Assembly: GCF_000383915.1 (NCBI RefSeq)
Contig: NZ_KB912942.1
Span: 3,582,929-3,646,928 of the forward strand
Length of the DNA stretch: 64,000 nt
DNA from: Amycolatopsis benzoatilytica AK 16/65
Lineage (GTDB): Bacteria; Actinomycetota; Actinomycetes; Mycobacteriales; Pseudonocardiaceae
Reading direction: 5' to 3'
In this document: positions 15,877 to 24,463 of the stretch, one piece after another
How the letters are laid out: each line of letters opens with the position of its first letter
Position numbering within the stretch: position 1 is the stretch's first letter
Position numbers and translations under genes: made by a program
The notes under the pieces: generated by a model
What the model was told of the DNA's origin: nothing
The model's input: the letters and a program-made list of their open reading frames with translations, nothing else
Databases searched by the model: none

Positions 15877-17390
15877 GCCGCCGCTCCCTGTCCCATCGCC
15901 GCGAACATCACCGAGTTCTCGTCGGCGTCGGACCGCGGAATCTCCGCGACGATCCGGCCTTCGCGCATCACGAGCACCCGGTCGGCCATGCCGAGCACCT
16001 CGGGCAGCTCCGACGACACCATCACCACGGCCACGCCTTCCGCGGCGAGCGATGACATGAGCCGGTGCACCTCGGCCTTCGTGCCGACATCGATTCCGCG
16101 GGTCGGCTCGTCCACGATCAGCACCCGCGGCGCCATCGCCAGCCACTTGGCCAGGACGACCTTCTGCTGGTTGCCGCCGGACAGTGTCGCGACCGGGTCG
16201 CCAAGACGGCGGTACTTCGTCCGCAGCCGCTCGGTCCAGCGCAGCGCCTCCCGCCGTTCGCCCGAACCCAGCAGCAGCCCCAGTTTCGACAGCGCGCGGG
16301 CCCGGGGCAGCGTCACGTTCCGCTCGATCGACAGGTCCATCACCAAGCCCTCCTGCCGCCGGTCCTCCGGAACGAGAGCCATGCCCGCGGCCATCGCCGC
16401 CCGCGCCGAATTCGGCCGCAGCTTCTTCCCGTTGACCCGCACGATTCCGGCGTCGCGCTCGTCCACCCCGAACACCGCTTGGACCACCTCGGACCGGCCA
16501 GAGCCGACCAGCCCGGCGAACGCGACGATCTCGCCTGCCCGCACCGAGAACGACACGTCGCGGAACACGCCTTCGCGGGTCAGGCCCTCGACCTCGAGCA
16601 CGACCGCTCCGGGCTCCACCTCCTGCTTGGGAAACAGCGCCGCGAGATCCCGGCCCACCATCCGCCGCACCATCGTGTCGACAGTGACCTCGTCCATCAG
16701 GTCAGTGGAAACGTGTTTGCCGTCGCGCATGATCGTCACGCGCTGGCACAGATCGGTGATTTCCTCGAAACGATGCGAAATGAACATGATCGCCGCGCCC
16801 TCGTCCCGCAGCGCCCGCGCGACCGCGAACAGCCGCTCCACCTCCACCAGGCTCAGCGCCGCGGTCGGCTCGTCCATGACCAGCACCCGGGCGTCCGCAC
16901 TCAGCGCCTTCGCGATCTCGACGATCTGCTGGTCGGCGATCGAGAGCCCGCGTGCAGGCCGCGCCGGATCGATCCGGACCCCGAGACGCGCGAAGAGCCG
17001 CTCAGCCTCCGACCGGATCGCGGCCCGGTCGATCCGGCCGAAGCCCTTGCGCGGATGACGGCCCATCACGATGTTCTCCGCGACCGACAGATCCGGGAAC
17101 AGCGTGGGTTCCTGGTAGATCACCGCGATCCCGGCTGCCTTCGCGTCGGCTGGCGACGAGAAGGCGACCTCCTTCCCGTCGAGCAGCAGCGCGCCCCGTT
17201 CCGGCCGGTGCACCCCGGCCAGCATCTTGACGATCGTCGACTTGCCCGCCCCGTTCTCCCCCACCAGGGCGTGCACCTCCCCGGCGTACAGCGGAAACGA
17301 CACCCCGTCGACCGCCGCGACCGCGCCGAACGACTTCGCCACCCCCCGGACCTCCAGCAAGGGCACCGGGCCCGGATCCTGCCGCATCAT
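15873..17390 (-). CDS. rhaT: Rhamnose ABC transporter ATP-binding protein
   Basis: This 505-residue protein is a tandem-domain sugar ABC ATPase. The first domain has Walker A GENGAGKS (44-51), Q-loop VIYQEPT, signature LSIADQQ and Walker B VLVMDEPTAALS. The second keeps LSGGNQQKVVLAKWL and VLIVDEPTRGIDVG, but its Walker A is the degenerate GLVGSGRSE typical of this family. It energises rhamnose import. ATG 17390 (next codon also ATG) follows GGAGGACGCG; the frame is open for 26 codons more, across the operator region. It is the first gene of the operon, divergent from the LacI regulator. Confidence 0.93.
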   Translation of the reverse strand: MMRQDPGPVPLLEVRGVAKSFGAVAAVDGVSFPLYAGEVHALVGENGAGKSTIVKMLAGVHRPERGALLLDGKEVAFSSPADAKAAGIAVIYQEPTLFPDLSVAENIVMGRHPRKGFGRIDRAAIRSEAERLFARLGVRIDPARPARGLSIADQQIVEIAKALSADARVLVMDEPTAALSLVEVERLFAVARALRDEGAAIMFISHRFEEITDLCQRVTIMRDGKHVSTDLMDEVTVDTMVRRMVGRDLAALFPKQEVEPGAVVLEVEGLTREGVFRDVSFSVRAGEIVAFAGLVGSGRSEVVQAVFGVDERDAGIVRVNGKKLRPNSARAAMAAGMALVPEDRRQEGLVMDLSIERNVTLPRARALSKLGLLLGSGERREALRWTERLRTKYRRLGDPVATLSGGNQQKVVLAKWLAMAPRVLIVDEPTRGIDVGTKAEVHRLMSSLAAEGVAVVMVSSELPEVLGMADRVLVMREGRIVAEIPRSDADENSVMFAAMGQGAAA

Positions 17391-17403
17391 CGCGTCCTCC
17401 GGA

Positions 17404-17417
17404 TTGAAAGGTTTCAA
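17404..17417. promoter_or_regulatory. LacI-type operator of the rhamnose operon
   Basis: The sequence TTGAAAGGTTTCAA has perfect 6-bp arms around a 2-bp centre, 13 bp before the rhaT ATG in the 148-bp rhaT-lacI intergenic space. It resembles LacI-family operators. A weaker related site, ATGACGTTTCAAG (17515-17527), lies just before the regulator's own start. Together they suggest control of both directions by the adjacent LacI protein. Confidence 0.6.
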
Positions 17418-17538
17418 AATCGGTGTCGACGACGCTACTATGACGGAGAACACGAAGTCAACGCTCACCTTCAGCCAGTGATTATCCAGCTACACTGCAC
17501 GCTGAGCCTGCTTTATGACGTTTCAAGAGGGGGTCGCG

Positions 17539-18591
17539 ATGACGGTGACCGGGGTCGACGGGCCAGAGCCCGCGGAGAACCGTTCCGCCGGGATGAAGGA
17601 CGTCGCGGCCGCCGCCGGCGTCTCGCTCGGTACGGTGTCCAACGTCCTCAACCGGCCCGAGCGAGTCAGTCCCGCGACGCGCGCCAGGGTCGAGGCCGCG
17701 ATGGCCGAGCTGCGGTTCGTGCGCAACGAAGCCGCCCGGCACCTCCGGGCCGGACACAGCCGAATGCTGGCCTACGTGATGCTCGACGGCCGCAACCCGT
17801 TCTTCACCGACGTGGCCGGCGGCATGGAAGACGCCGCGGAAGAAGCCGACCTGTCGCTCTTCATGTGCAACAGCGCCAACCTCGCCGCCCGCGAAGCCGC
17901 CTATCTCAACCGGCTGGAGCAGCAGCGCGTGCAGGGCATCTTGATCACTCCGATCGACCCCGATTCCGCCCAGCTCGACGAAATCGCCCGACGAGGCACC
18001 CCGCTGGTGATCGTCGACCGCAGGCGAAACTCCGCCAGCCACTGCTCGGTCGCCGTCGACGACGTCGTCGGCGGCGAAATCGCCGTCCGCCACCTCCTCG
18101 AACAAGGACACGAGCGGATCGCCTTCGTCGGCGGACAGCTGAACATCGGCCAGGTCCGCGAACGCCGCGAAGGCGCACTGCGCGCCCTTCGGGAGGCCGG
18201 ACTCGGGCCGGACCGCCTTGTCGACCTGACCACCTCGCAAATGGCCGTCGCCGACGGCGGCAACGCCGGCCAGCGCCTGGCCGGCCTCCCGGCCGCGACC
18301 AGGCCAACCGCGGCGTTCTGCGCCAACGACCTCCTGGCGCTCGGCCTGCTCCAGGCCTGCGCCGCCCTGCACATGCGCGTACCAGAAGACCTCGCCATAG
18401 TCGGCTACGACGACATCGAATTCGCCGCAGCCGCAACCGTCCCGCTCACCTCGGTCCGCCAGCCGCGCCGCCAGCTAGGACGCACCGCCGCCGAGCTGCT
18501 CATCCGCGAGACCACCGAGACGGCGCACGAGCATGAACAGGTGACGTTCACCCCGGAACTGGTCGTCCGAGCGTCGAGCTACCGACGATAG
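17539..18591 (+). CDS. LacI-family regulator of the rhamnose operon
   Basis: The 350-residue regulator has an N-terminal LacI helix-turn-helix (about 19-40: MKDVAAAAGVSLGTVSNVL, then NRPERVSP) followed by a periplasmic-binding-like effector domain ending in DLAIVGYDDIEFAAAATVPL. The ATG at 17539 follows GAGGGGG at the right distance; ATG 17515 is in frame but sits in the probable operator. Its place opposite the rha operon suggests that it represses the operon and that a rhamnose-derived molecule relieves this. In streptomycetes rhamnose genes are also controlled by LacI or DeoR proteins, so the family fits. Confidence 0.9.
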   Translation: MTVTGVDGPEPAENRSAGMKDVAAAAGVSLGTVSNVLNRPERVSPATRARVEAAMAELRFVRNEAARHLRAGHSRMLAYVMLDGRNPFFTDVAGGMEDAAEEADLSLFMCNSANLAAREAAYLNRLEQQRVQGILITPIDPDSAQLDEIARRGTPLVIVDRRRNSASHCSVAVDDVVGGEIAVRHLLEQGHERIAFVGGQLNIGQVRERREGALRALREAGLGPDRLVDLTTSQMAVADGGNAGQRLAGLPAATRPTAAFCANDLLALGLLQACAALHMRVPEDLAIVGYDDIEFAAAATVPLTSVRQPRRQLGRTAAELLIRETTETAHEHEQVTFTPELVVRASSYRR

Positions 18592-18604
18592 CCCCTCCCC
18601 GCTG

Positions 18605-18884
18605 CTTCAGCTGCCGACGGTCCCGCCGCTCCCCCGAATCGGTCCACGCAGCTCCGGTGATCGGCGCAGTCTCGGACAACAGCAATTCCCCCATCCGTTG
18701 GCAGGGAGCTGAAGATCTGCCTTGCACAGCATCGCTGCTTCCTCGGGACGCAATGCCGCGTAGTACCTGAGCGCGAAGTACGCAACGAGCATCGGACCCG
18801 CGGATCGACGCGGTGCAATATCGCGGACCAGTATTTCTGGCGTTCCGGAAACCAGGAAGGCACCGCCGATCGAGTCGACCTCAC
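18605..18884 (-). pseudogene. Tyrosine integrase (phage-type) remnant
   Basis: The minus strand carries the catalytic-domain entry of an actinobacterial tyrosine recombinase: MLVAYFALRYYAALRPEEAA with the active-site Arg, then LQLPANGWG. The frame then slips by one base and the homology continues as ELLLSETAPITG and WTDSGERRDR in a second frame. It then ends abruptly near the LacI stop. The C-terminal HxxR and Tyr are missing, so it is inactive. It marks an old integration event. Confidence 0.65.
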
Positions 18885-19281
18885 CTAGGGCAAACAGAGC
18901 GTTAAGCAGGTTCGGGATACGGTGCTCGGCCAGGTCCGCGGCCGCAGCCCATGCTCCGAACGCCCCGAGCGGCATCGCAGCCGGCCAGATCCACGACGGG
19001 CCAGGCAACCACTCAGACATCGGCAACGGCCGCGGTACCGAGAAGAGCCACGCCCAACAGACAGCGGATCGGCCCAGCTCTCCTGAGCGCGCCGCGGCTG
19101 ATCCGCGAGCGACCTCGTTCAGTGGGCACGGCCCTCCTCGACCTTCACTTCCGCGCCGTACCGAACACCTGCGTCGCCGCGCCGCGCAGGCCGGTAGTGC
19201 CACTCTGGCCCGGACTAGGCGTGTAACGCGCTCCAGCCCAGCGACTCCCAGTGGGATCGCATATGGGCGGAGGGCAACGGC
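18885..19281. other. Gene-poor stretch
   Basis: I see no supportable gene here. The open minus-strand frame that runs through it extends the integrase remnant but shows no family motif beyond that. No strong hairpin or attachment-type repeat was noticed. Confidence 0.4.
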
Positions 19282-19817
19282 ATGGGGTTCGAGTTCCATC
19301 CGCCGCCGAACTGGCCGCAGGTTCCCCCCGGGCGGACTTCCTCACCCGGCTGGCGTCCGCCGGCAGAGTGGCCCGAGCCGCCAAAGAAGTGGCAGCTGTG
19401 GACGCTCGATCCTGAATCGCCTACCCCGGCAGTTCCGGGCCAAGCGGATGTCGGCCCGGCTGCAGGAAAGCCTGGATTGTTCGGCGCTCGCAAGCGGGCT
19501 CGGGAACTCGAGGTCAAGCGCAGAGCAGGCCCACCAAGATTGGGATCAATTCTATCAGTTGCCCTGGAGCGCCGCGGGTTCCCGACCTCCCCTAGCGCTT
19601 CTGGAAGATCGATTGAAGTCTCATCTAAATTCTCCGCCAGCACTCCATCAATCGAATCAATAGCGACTCGAACATCGTCGCTAGCCCACCCGATGCGAAT
19701 GAAGAATTCACTGCGCGACAGTGCTTCCACTGATTCGCTCACACAGGCCAGAAGTCGCTCCAGCTCAACCTTCGTCACAGTGAGAACGAATCCGACGCCA
19801 CCACGATTAACATGCAT
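19215..19817 (-). CDS. Hypothetical protein, lower-GC gene with probable chimeric C-terminus
   Basis: The first 90 residues look like a genuine helical protein (VTKVELERLLACVSESVEAL, FFIRIGWASDDVRVAIDSID). The coding bases here are distinctly lower in GC than the surroundings. ATG 19817 follows AGGTGAATC and is 7 bp after the stop of a 39-codon gene. After about residue 95 (near base 19530) the frame runs into sequence antisense to the truncated P/W-rich gene, so the last 100 residues are probably accidental and the true C-terminus is lost. Length and partner resemble small immunity-type genes of toxin cassettes, but I do not recognise the family. Confidence 0.45.
   Translation of the reverse strand: MHVNRGGVGFVLTVTKVELERLLACVSESVEALSRSEFFIRIGWASDDVRVAIDSIDGVLAENLDETSIDLPEALGEVGNPRRSRATDRIDPNLGGPALRLTSSSRARLRAPNNPGFPAAGPTSAWPGTAGVGDSGSSVHSCHFFGGSGHSAGGRQPGEEVRPGGTCGQFGGGWNSNPMPLPSAHMRSHWESLGWSALHA
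19282..19520 (+). pseudogene. Truncated proline/tryptophan-rich N-terminus (DUF4041-like protein)
   Basis: The frame from ATG 19282 reads MGFEFHPPPNWPQVPPG and continues with the repeated PPGW/PEW-type pattern, then reaches GLFGARKRARELE. This order, a P/W-rich leader followed by LFGARKRA and a coiled coil, is that of actinobacterial DUF4041/T5orf172-type proteins. After about 19520 the homology and composition change at once, so the coiled-coil and nuclease-like domains are missing. The family call rests on memory of the pattern. Confidence 0.45.
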
Positions 19818-19824
19818 GATTCAC

Positions 19825-19944
19825 CTATTCGGATCGATTCGGGACTCGAAGTTGCCCCTTGAGCGCCTTCCCGGTGCCGATTTTTGCGTATGCGTCAAGG
19901 TAATCAGCGAGCTGGTTGTCAGTCATTCTCAGATCGTGGGTCAT
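19825..19944 (-). CDS. Small 39-residue protein upstream of the lower-GC gene
   Basis: A short frame runs from ATG 19944 to TAG 19825: MTHDLRMTDNQLADYLDAY at the start, then KIGTGKALKGQLRV. It is hydrophilic and helical, ends 7 bp before the next ATG, and shares the lower GC content of that gene. The second Met (19926) may be the real start. It could be a genuine small gene or the N-terminal scrap of a longer one. Confidence 0.4.
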   Translation of the reverse strand: MTHDLRMTDNQLADYLDAYAKIGTGKALKGQLRVPNRSE

Positions 19945-19969
19945 CTTACCCTTGTCACCCCGGTGTCAA
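19943..19969 (-). promoter_or_regulatory. Candidate promoter of the lower-GC two-gene unit
   Basis: A perfect -35 hexamer TTGACA (19964-19969) is followed after 15 bases by TAAGAT (19943-19948), which overlaps the first ATG of the 39-codon gene. This would give a nearly leaderless transcript. The spacer is two bases shorter than ideal. Confidence 0.35.
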
Positions 19970-19981
19970 CCAAAGTCTGGG

Positions 19982-21106
19982 CTACGTCCTCGTCAATCCG
20001 GCCGTGAACCGCTGCGCGATTACGGCACCCGCGATGCGCAACCAGCGCAGTGGTTCCGCCATCGCAGCCTCAGCCGAACCAGCAAGAACCGTAAGATCCG
20101 TTCCGATGGCAGGTGGCTGGATGGCGAGCCGGCCCGCGACGATGACGGGCTGCACCCGGTGCGCCCGGCAGCGGCTCAACAACGACCCCACCAGCTTGCC
20201 GGTCGCTGACGTGGCGTCGAAACAACCTTCTCCGGTGACCAGGACGTCGATTCGATCGAGGAGTGCGGTCAAGCCGGAAAGCTCGGCGATCGCGTTCGCG
20301 CCGTCGACGATGCTGCCTCCCCAAGCAGAAAGGCCGAACGCGGTACCGCCCGCCGCACCGGAACCGGGCGCGTGCGGGTCAGCGGCGGAGCAGGCACCAA
20401 GGACTGCGCCGAACCGGGCGAGAGCAGCATCGAGTCGAGCGACTTCGTCCGGCGTCGCCCCTTTTTGCGGGCCGAACACTCGTGCCGCACCGTCGGGTCC
20501 GGTCAGGACAGTCCTGGTGTCAGTGAGCAGCCGGACGCCCCCAGGCGGAAGCGGGACGAGCCTGGTCAGGTCTGCCCGGTCGACCTGCAGCAGGGCCGCG
20601 CCCCCCAACGGCAATTCGGTGCCCTGCCTATCGGTCAGGCATGCCCCCAATGCCTGCAGAGCACCCGCTCCGCCGTCCGTCGACGCGGAACCGCCCAGCG
20701 CGACCGTGATCGACGGGGCACCGGATGCGGCGGCCGCCCGAACCACCTCGCCGAGACCGCGGGTCGTCGCACCGGCCGGATCGGGAGTGCGCAGCATCGG
20801 CAGACCGCACACCTGCGCCAGTTCCACCACCGCGCTGCCGTCCGGCAAGCGCAGCCATCGTCCTGGTACTGGGCGGCCGTCCGGCCCGGCGACGGAGTCC
20901 GGTGTGCGTTGCCAGGCCGCACCGGGAACGCCGGTCTGGATGACGGCCGCGGTTCCTTCTCCGCCGTCGGCCTGCGGCAGCAGGATCAGCTCGTCGCCGG
21001 GCCGATCGGTTTGCCAGCCTTCCGCCAGCGCAGCCGCGACCTGCGCGGCGGACGCCGAGCCTTTGAAGGAATCCGGCGCGAAGAGCACCCGCAGCTGGTG
21101 CGTCAT
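19982..21106 (-). CDS. Glycerate kinase
   Basis: The 374-residue protein phosphorylates D-glycerate, feeding 2- or 3-phosphoglycerate into glycolysis. It has the glycerate kinase type-1 (GarK/GlxK) pattern: VLFAPDSFKGSASAAQVAAAL at the start, LPQADGGEGT, ALGGSASTDGGAGALQALG, and a C-terminal VLVTGEGCFDATSATGKLVG. ATG 21106 overlaps the SDR stop (ATGA). It is the last gene of the MFS/acyl-CoA dehydrogenase operon, which implies that the pathway releases a C3 acid such as glycerate. Confidence 0.93.
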   Translation of the reverse strand: MTHQLRVLFAPDSFKGSASAAQVAAALAEGWQTDRPGDELILLPQADGGEGTAAVIQTGVPGAAWQRTPDSVAGPDGRPVPGRWLRLPDGSAVVELAQVCGLPMLRTPDPAGATTRGLGEVVRAAAASGAPSITVALGGSASTDGGAGALQALGACLTDRQGTELPLGGAALLQVDRADLTRLVPLPPGGVRLLTDTRTVLTGPDGAARVFGPQKGATPDEVARLDAALARFGAVLGACSAADPHAPGSGAAGGTAFGLSAWGGSIVDGANAIAELSGLTALLDRIDVLVTGEGCFDATSATGKLVGSLLSRCRAHRVQPVIVAGRLAIQPPAIGTDLTVLAGSAEAAMAEPLRWLRIAGAVIAQRFTAGLTRT

Positions 21107-21840
21107 GTGATCGAATAGCCGCCGTCGACCGGCACGACCGCTCCGGTCACGTACCGGGCGGCGTTCGAGACGAGGAACGTCACCACATCGGCGATGTCCG
21201 CGCCGTCCGCGAGCCTGCCGAGCGGGATCCTGCTGAGGACCCGATCGCGGAATTCGTTCCGCCCCAGCAGGTTTGCCGTCATCGGGGTGACCACGTAACC
21301 GGGTGCGACGGCGTTGACGCGGACGCCGGACGGCCCGAGCTCCACGGCGAGCCCTTTGGTCAGCTGGACCAAAGCCGCCTTCGTGGCACCGTAGGGCACG
21401 ATGCCGGCGACCGCGCGGTCGGCCGACAACGACGCGATGTTCACCACCGAACCCCGCGCCTCGGCGAGCGCCTTCGCCGCGGCTTGGATCAACCGGTAGG
21501 TCGCCGTCAAATTCACCGACAACAGCCGTTCCCAGTCCTCTGCGGCGATGTCGACCGCGGCCGTCCGCACCTGGATGCCGGCCGCGTTGACCAGCATGTC
21601 CAAGCACGGGCGAACCGACAGCACCCGATCGAGCACGCGCCGCGGAGTCTCCGGACCGCTGAGATCTTCCACGATCGCGCATCCGCCGAGGTCCGCTGCG
21701 AGATTCTCGGCTCGCTCGTCGGCGTCGACCACCGCTACCCACACGCCCTGCGCGGCGAGCCCACGGGCGATCGCCGATCCGATCCCGCCCGATCCGCCGG
21801 TCACGACGGCGGTCTTGCCGGCCAGCCCCTCACCCGCCAT
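21103..21840 (-). CDS. SDR-family oxidoreductase
   Basis: A 245-residue classical short-chain dehydrogenase/reductase: cofactor loop TGGSGGIG (about 14-21), acidic DADE suggesting NAD(H) preference, NAAG, Ser in VVNIASLSADRAV, catalytic YGATK, and the C-terminal GAVVPVDGGYSIT. It probably oxidises a hydroxyl or reduces a carbonyl of a pathway intermediate; similar enzymes include tartronate-semialdehyde and 2-deoxygluconate-type dehydrogenases, but substrate cannot be read from sequence. ATG 21840 was chosen; GTG 21855 is an alternative. It is coupled to the glycerate kinase. Confidence 0.88.
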   Translation of the reverse strand: MAGEGLAGKTAVVTGGSGGIGSAIARGLAAQGVWVAVVDADERAENLAADLGGCAIVEDLSGPETPRRVLDRVLSVRPCLDMLVNAAGIQVRTAAVDIAAEDWERLLSVNLTATYRLIQAAAKALAEARGSVVNIASLSADRAVAGIVPYGATKAALVQLTKGLAVELGPSGVRVNAVAPGYVVTPMTANLLGRNEFRDRVLSRIPLGRLADGADIADVVTFLVSNAARYVTGAVVPVDGGYSIT

Positions 21841-21899
21841 CCGGGAATTCCTCACTGTCGTCGGCACCTTTCCTCTTCCGGTTGCCACGTCCTGTTGGC

Positions 21900-23246
21900 T
21901 CAGACCTGGCCGCGGAGACTGATCCAGCGGCGTTCGGTGAACAGATCGAGATTCGCGAGACCGCCGAAGCGTTCGCCCGCACCGGATGCACCGACCCCGC
22001 CGAACGGGACATGCGTCTCGTTCAGCGCGGTCATCTCGTTGACGTGGACCATCCCCGCGTGCAATCGACGGGCGATCCGCCAACCACGGTGCACGTCCCG
22101 GGTGAACACGGAGGCCGAAAGCCCGTACTCGGTCCGGTTCGCGAGTTCGACCGCGTCTTCCTCGTCGACGGCCTCGGTGACGGAGACGACCGGAGCGAAC
22201 GTTTCCTGGTCGAACAGAGGCATCCCGGGCCGGACTCCGGTGACGACGGTGGCCGGCACGAATCGGCCGTCCTGCCCGCCGCCCAGTCGCAGCCGCGCAC
22301 CTGCAGCCACGGTGTCGGCCACCAGCTGCGCCGCCCGTGCTGCTTGTTTCTCGCTGATGAGCGGACCGAGGTCGGCGTCGGGATCCAGCAGCGGGTCCGC
22401 CGTCCGGAGCGCCGCTGCCTGGGTGAGAACCCGCTCGACGTACTCGTCGGCGATCTCCCGGACGACGATGTGGCGACCGGTGGCGATGCAGACCTGTCCT
22501 TGGTGGACGAACGTGCCCGCGACGGCCTGCTCCACTGCGAGGTCGAGATCCGCGTCCGCCAGCACCAGCGCCGCATTGTTCCCGCCCAATTCGAGCGCGA
22601 CCTTCTTCAGTGTGCGCGCGGCGATTGCCGCGACCTGGTGCCCCACCGCGCTCGACCCGGTGAAGTGGATCAGGTCGACACCAGGGTGCTCGACCAGCGC
22701 CGGTCCGGCCGCGTGCCCGGGAAGGACTTGCAGCAGCGCGGGCGGCAATCCCGCGTCTACCAGTGCGTCGTGCCATGCCAGCCCGCCCGCGTGCGGGGTT
22801 TCCGGTGCCGGCTTGACCAGCACAGCGTTGCCGAGCGCGAGGGCGGGCGCGGTAATCCGCAAACCCAGGTGCATAGGGAAATTCCAGCCGGTGATCAAGC
22901 CGACCACGCCGATGGGAAAGCGCTCGACGACATTGGTGCGCCCGGCGACTGCCGAGGGGATCAGTTCCGCCTCGGGGTGCAAGGTCAGCGCGCCCGCAGC
23001 GTGCAGCTCCTCGATGCTGTCGCGTACTTCTCCCTCTGCCTTGGATCTGGTGCTGCCCGTTTCTGTCATGACCAGATCGACGAGTTCGGACGATCGCGCG
23101 TCCAGGGTCGCTGCCGCGCGCCGCAGAACAAGACGTCGCTGCGGTGGCGGGGTCGCCGCCCATTCGTGTTGCGCTTCGGCAGCCAGTGCGACGGCTTTGC
23201 CAACGTCGTCCGGGGTGGCATCGGCCGGTTTCGGGGGCAGATTCAT
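21900..23246 (-). CDS. Aldehyde dehydrogenase family protein
   Basis: The 448-residue enzyme has the full ALDH set: GVVGLITGWNFPMHLGLR, catalytic Glu in VALELGGNNAALV, catalytic Cys in HQGQVCIATGRH, and the C-terminal FGGVGASGAGER. The closest type by pattern is the benzaldehyde/aryl or short-chain aldehyde group. It would oxidise an aldehyde to an acid with NAD(P)+. It is slightly short at the N-terminus compared with the usual 470-500. It sits between the acyl-CoA dehydrogenase (13 bp gap) and the SDR. Confidence 0.88.
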   Translation of the reverse strand: MNLPPKPADATPDDVGKAVALAAEAQHEWAATPPPQRRLVLRRAAATLDARSSELVDLVMTETGSTRSKAEGEVRDSIEELHAAGALTLHPEAELIPSAVAGRTNVVERFPIGVVGLITGWNFPMHLGLRITAPALALGNAVLVKPAPETPHAGGLAWHDALVDAGLPPALLQVLPGHAAGPALVEHPGVDLIHFTGSSAVGHQVAAIAARTLKKVALELGGNNAALVLADADLDLAVEQAVAGTFVHQGQVCIATGRHIVVREIADEYVERVLTQAAALRTADPLLDPDADLGPLISEKQAARAAQLVADTVAAGARLRLGGGQDGRFVPATVVTGVRPGMPLFDQETFAPVVSVTEAVDEEDAVELANRTEYGLSASVFTRDVHRGWRIARRLHAGMVHVNEMTALNETHVPFGGVGASGAGERFGGLANLDLFTERRWISLRGQV

Positions 23247-23259
23247 CGGGGTTTCTCCT

Positions 23260-24432
23260 TCAGGCGGGTCGGGGCAGCAAGGACCGGCTGATGATCAGCC
23301 TCTGCATTTCGCTGGTGCCCTCGTAGATGCGGGTGATGCGGGCGTCGCGGTAGAGGCGCTCCGCCTCGTACCCGCGGATGAAACCGGATCCGCCGAAGGT
23401 CTGGACCGCGGTATCTGCGTGCCGGACAGCGCCCTCGGACGCCGTCAACTTCGCCATCGAGCACAACACACCGGATTCAGCGGAGCCGTCGCCCAGCGCT
23501 CGGGCGGCTTCGGCGGCCAGCGCCACACCCGCGCGCAGTTCGGTGTATGCAGTCGCGAGCGGAAATGCGATCGCCTGATTGGCGCCGATCGGCTGGCCGA
23601 ACTGGCGCCGGTCACCGGCTTGGTCGACTGCCGCGGCCACCGCGGCGCGGCTGATGCCAAGCGCGAGTCCTGCGATGCCCAGACGGCCTTTTGCCAGCAC
23701 CTCCATCATGTAGCCGAAAGCCTTGCCCTCCTCGCCGAGCAATGCATCCGCGGGCAGCCGCACGTCGGAGAACACAAGACCGCCGACCTGGCTGGCACGC
23801 TGTCCCATCTTGTGTTCGTGGTAGGCCCTGGTCACGCCGGGCACGGCCAGATCCACGACGAACACCGAGATTCCCCCGCGTTTGCCTTTCTCCGGATCGG
23901 TCACCGCGAGCACCAGCGCGAAATCCGCGACCGGCGCGTTGTGGATGTAGATCTTCTCCCCGTTGAGGACCCACCCCGTTCCCTCCCGTACCGCTCGGGT
24001 GGAGATGCTGCCGAGGTCGGAGCCGGAACCGGCTTCTGTCAACGCGTAAGCGCAGGTCTGTTCGAACGCGAGCAGCGGGCGGAGATAGCGCTCGTGTTGT
24101 TCAGGCGTGCCGAACGCCGCCAGCAACGAGCCGATCAGCTCGATCAGCCCGCACTGGTCGGCGACAGAGGCGTAGCCGTAGGACAGCGCCTCCATGACGA
24201 ACAGGTAGTCGAGCGGGCTCGCCCCCATTCCGCCGAGGTGCTCGGGCACCGTCGTGCCGAAGATGCCGATCTTGGCCAGCTCCGCGTACAGCTCGCGGGG
24301 GAAGCGCTCCGTCTGGTCGAGTTCCGCGGCCACCGGACGAATCTGCTCGGCGACGAACTCCTCGACCAGGTTCCGCTCATCCGCGCCGAGGGCCGCGGAC
24401 GGGACGACGCTGCGCCGCAACGACACAGTCAT
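23260..24432 (-). CDS. Acyl-CoA dehydrogenase family protein
   Basis: The 390-residue flavoenzyme has acyl-CoA dehydrogenase landmarks: CAYALTEAGSGSDLGSIST for the FAD/substrate loop, RRQFGQPIGANQAIAF, FGGSGFIRGYEAERLYRDAR, and the catalytic Glu in IYEGTSEMQ. Members make an alpha,beta-unsaturated acyl-CoA. An acyl-CoA dehydrogenase in an otherwise sugar-like operon is unusual and links the pathway to CoA thioesters, together with the enoyl-CoA hydratase (38220) and MaoC (28125) of the same regulon. It lies 31 bp after the MFS gene. Confidence 0.9.
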   Translation of the reverse strand: MTVSLRRSVVPSAALGADERNLVEEFVAEQIRPVAAELDQTERFPRELYAELAKIGIFGTTVPEHLGGMGASPLDYLFVMEALSYGYASVADQCGLIELIGSLLAAFGTPEQHERYLRPLLAFEQTCAYALTEAGSGSDLGSISTRAVREGTGWVLNGEKIYIHNAPVADFALVLAVTDPEKGKRGGISVFVVDLAVPGVTRAYHEHKMGQRASQVGGLVFSDVRLPADALLGEEGKAFGYMMEVLAKGRLGIAGLALGISRAAVAAAVDQAGDRRQFGQPIGANQAIAFPLATAYTELRAGVALAAEAARALGDGSAESGVLCSMAKLTASEGAVRHADTAVQTFGGSGFIRGYEAERLYRDARITRIYEGTSEMQRLIISRSLLPRPA

Positions 24433-24463
24433 GTTCTCTTTCCTTTCACTGCAAGGGTTCTTG

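Noticed and set aside
14455..18536. Very long plus-strand open frames opposite the rha transporter genes
   Set aside because: They are Arg/Pro/Ser-rich shadows of the minus-strand ABC genes, without motifs or ribosome sites; long antisense frames are normal at this GC content.
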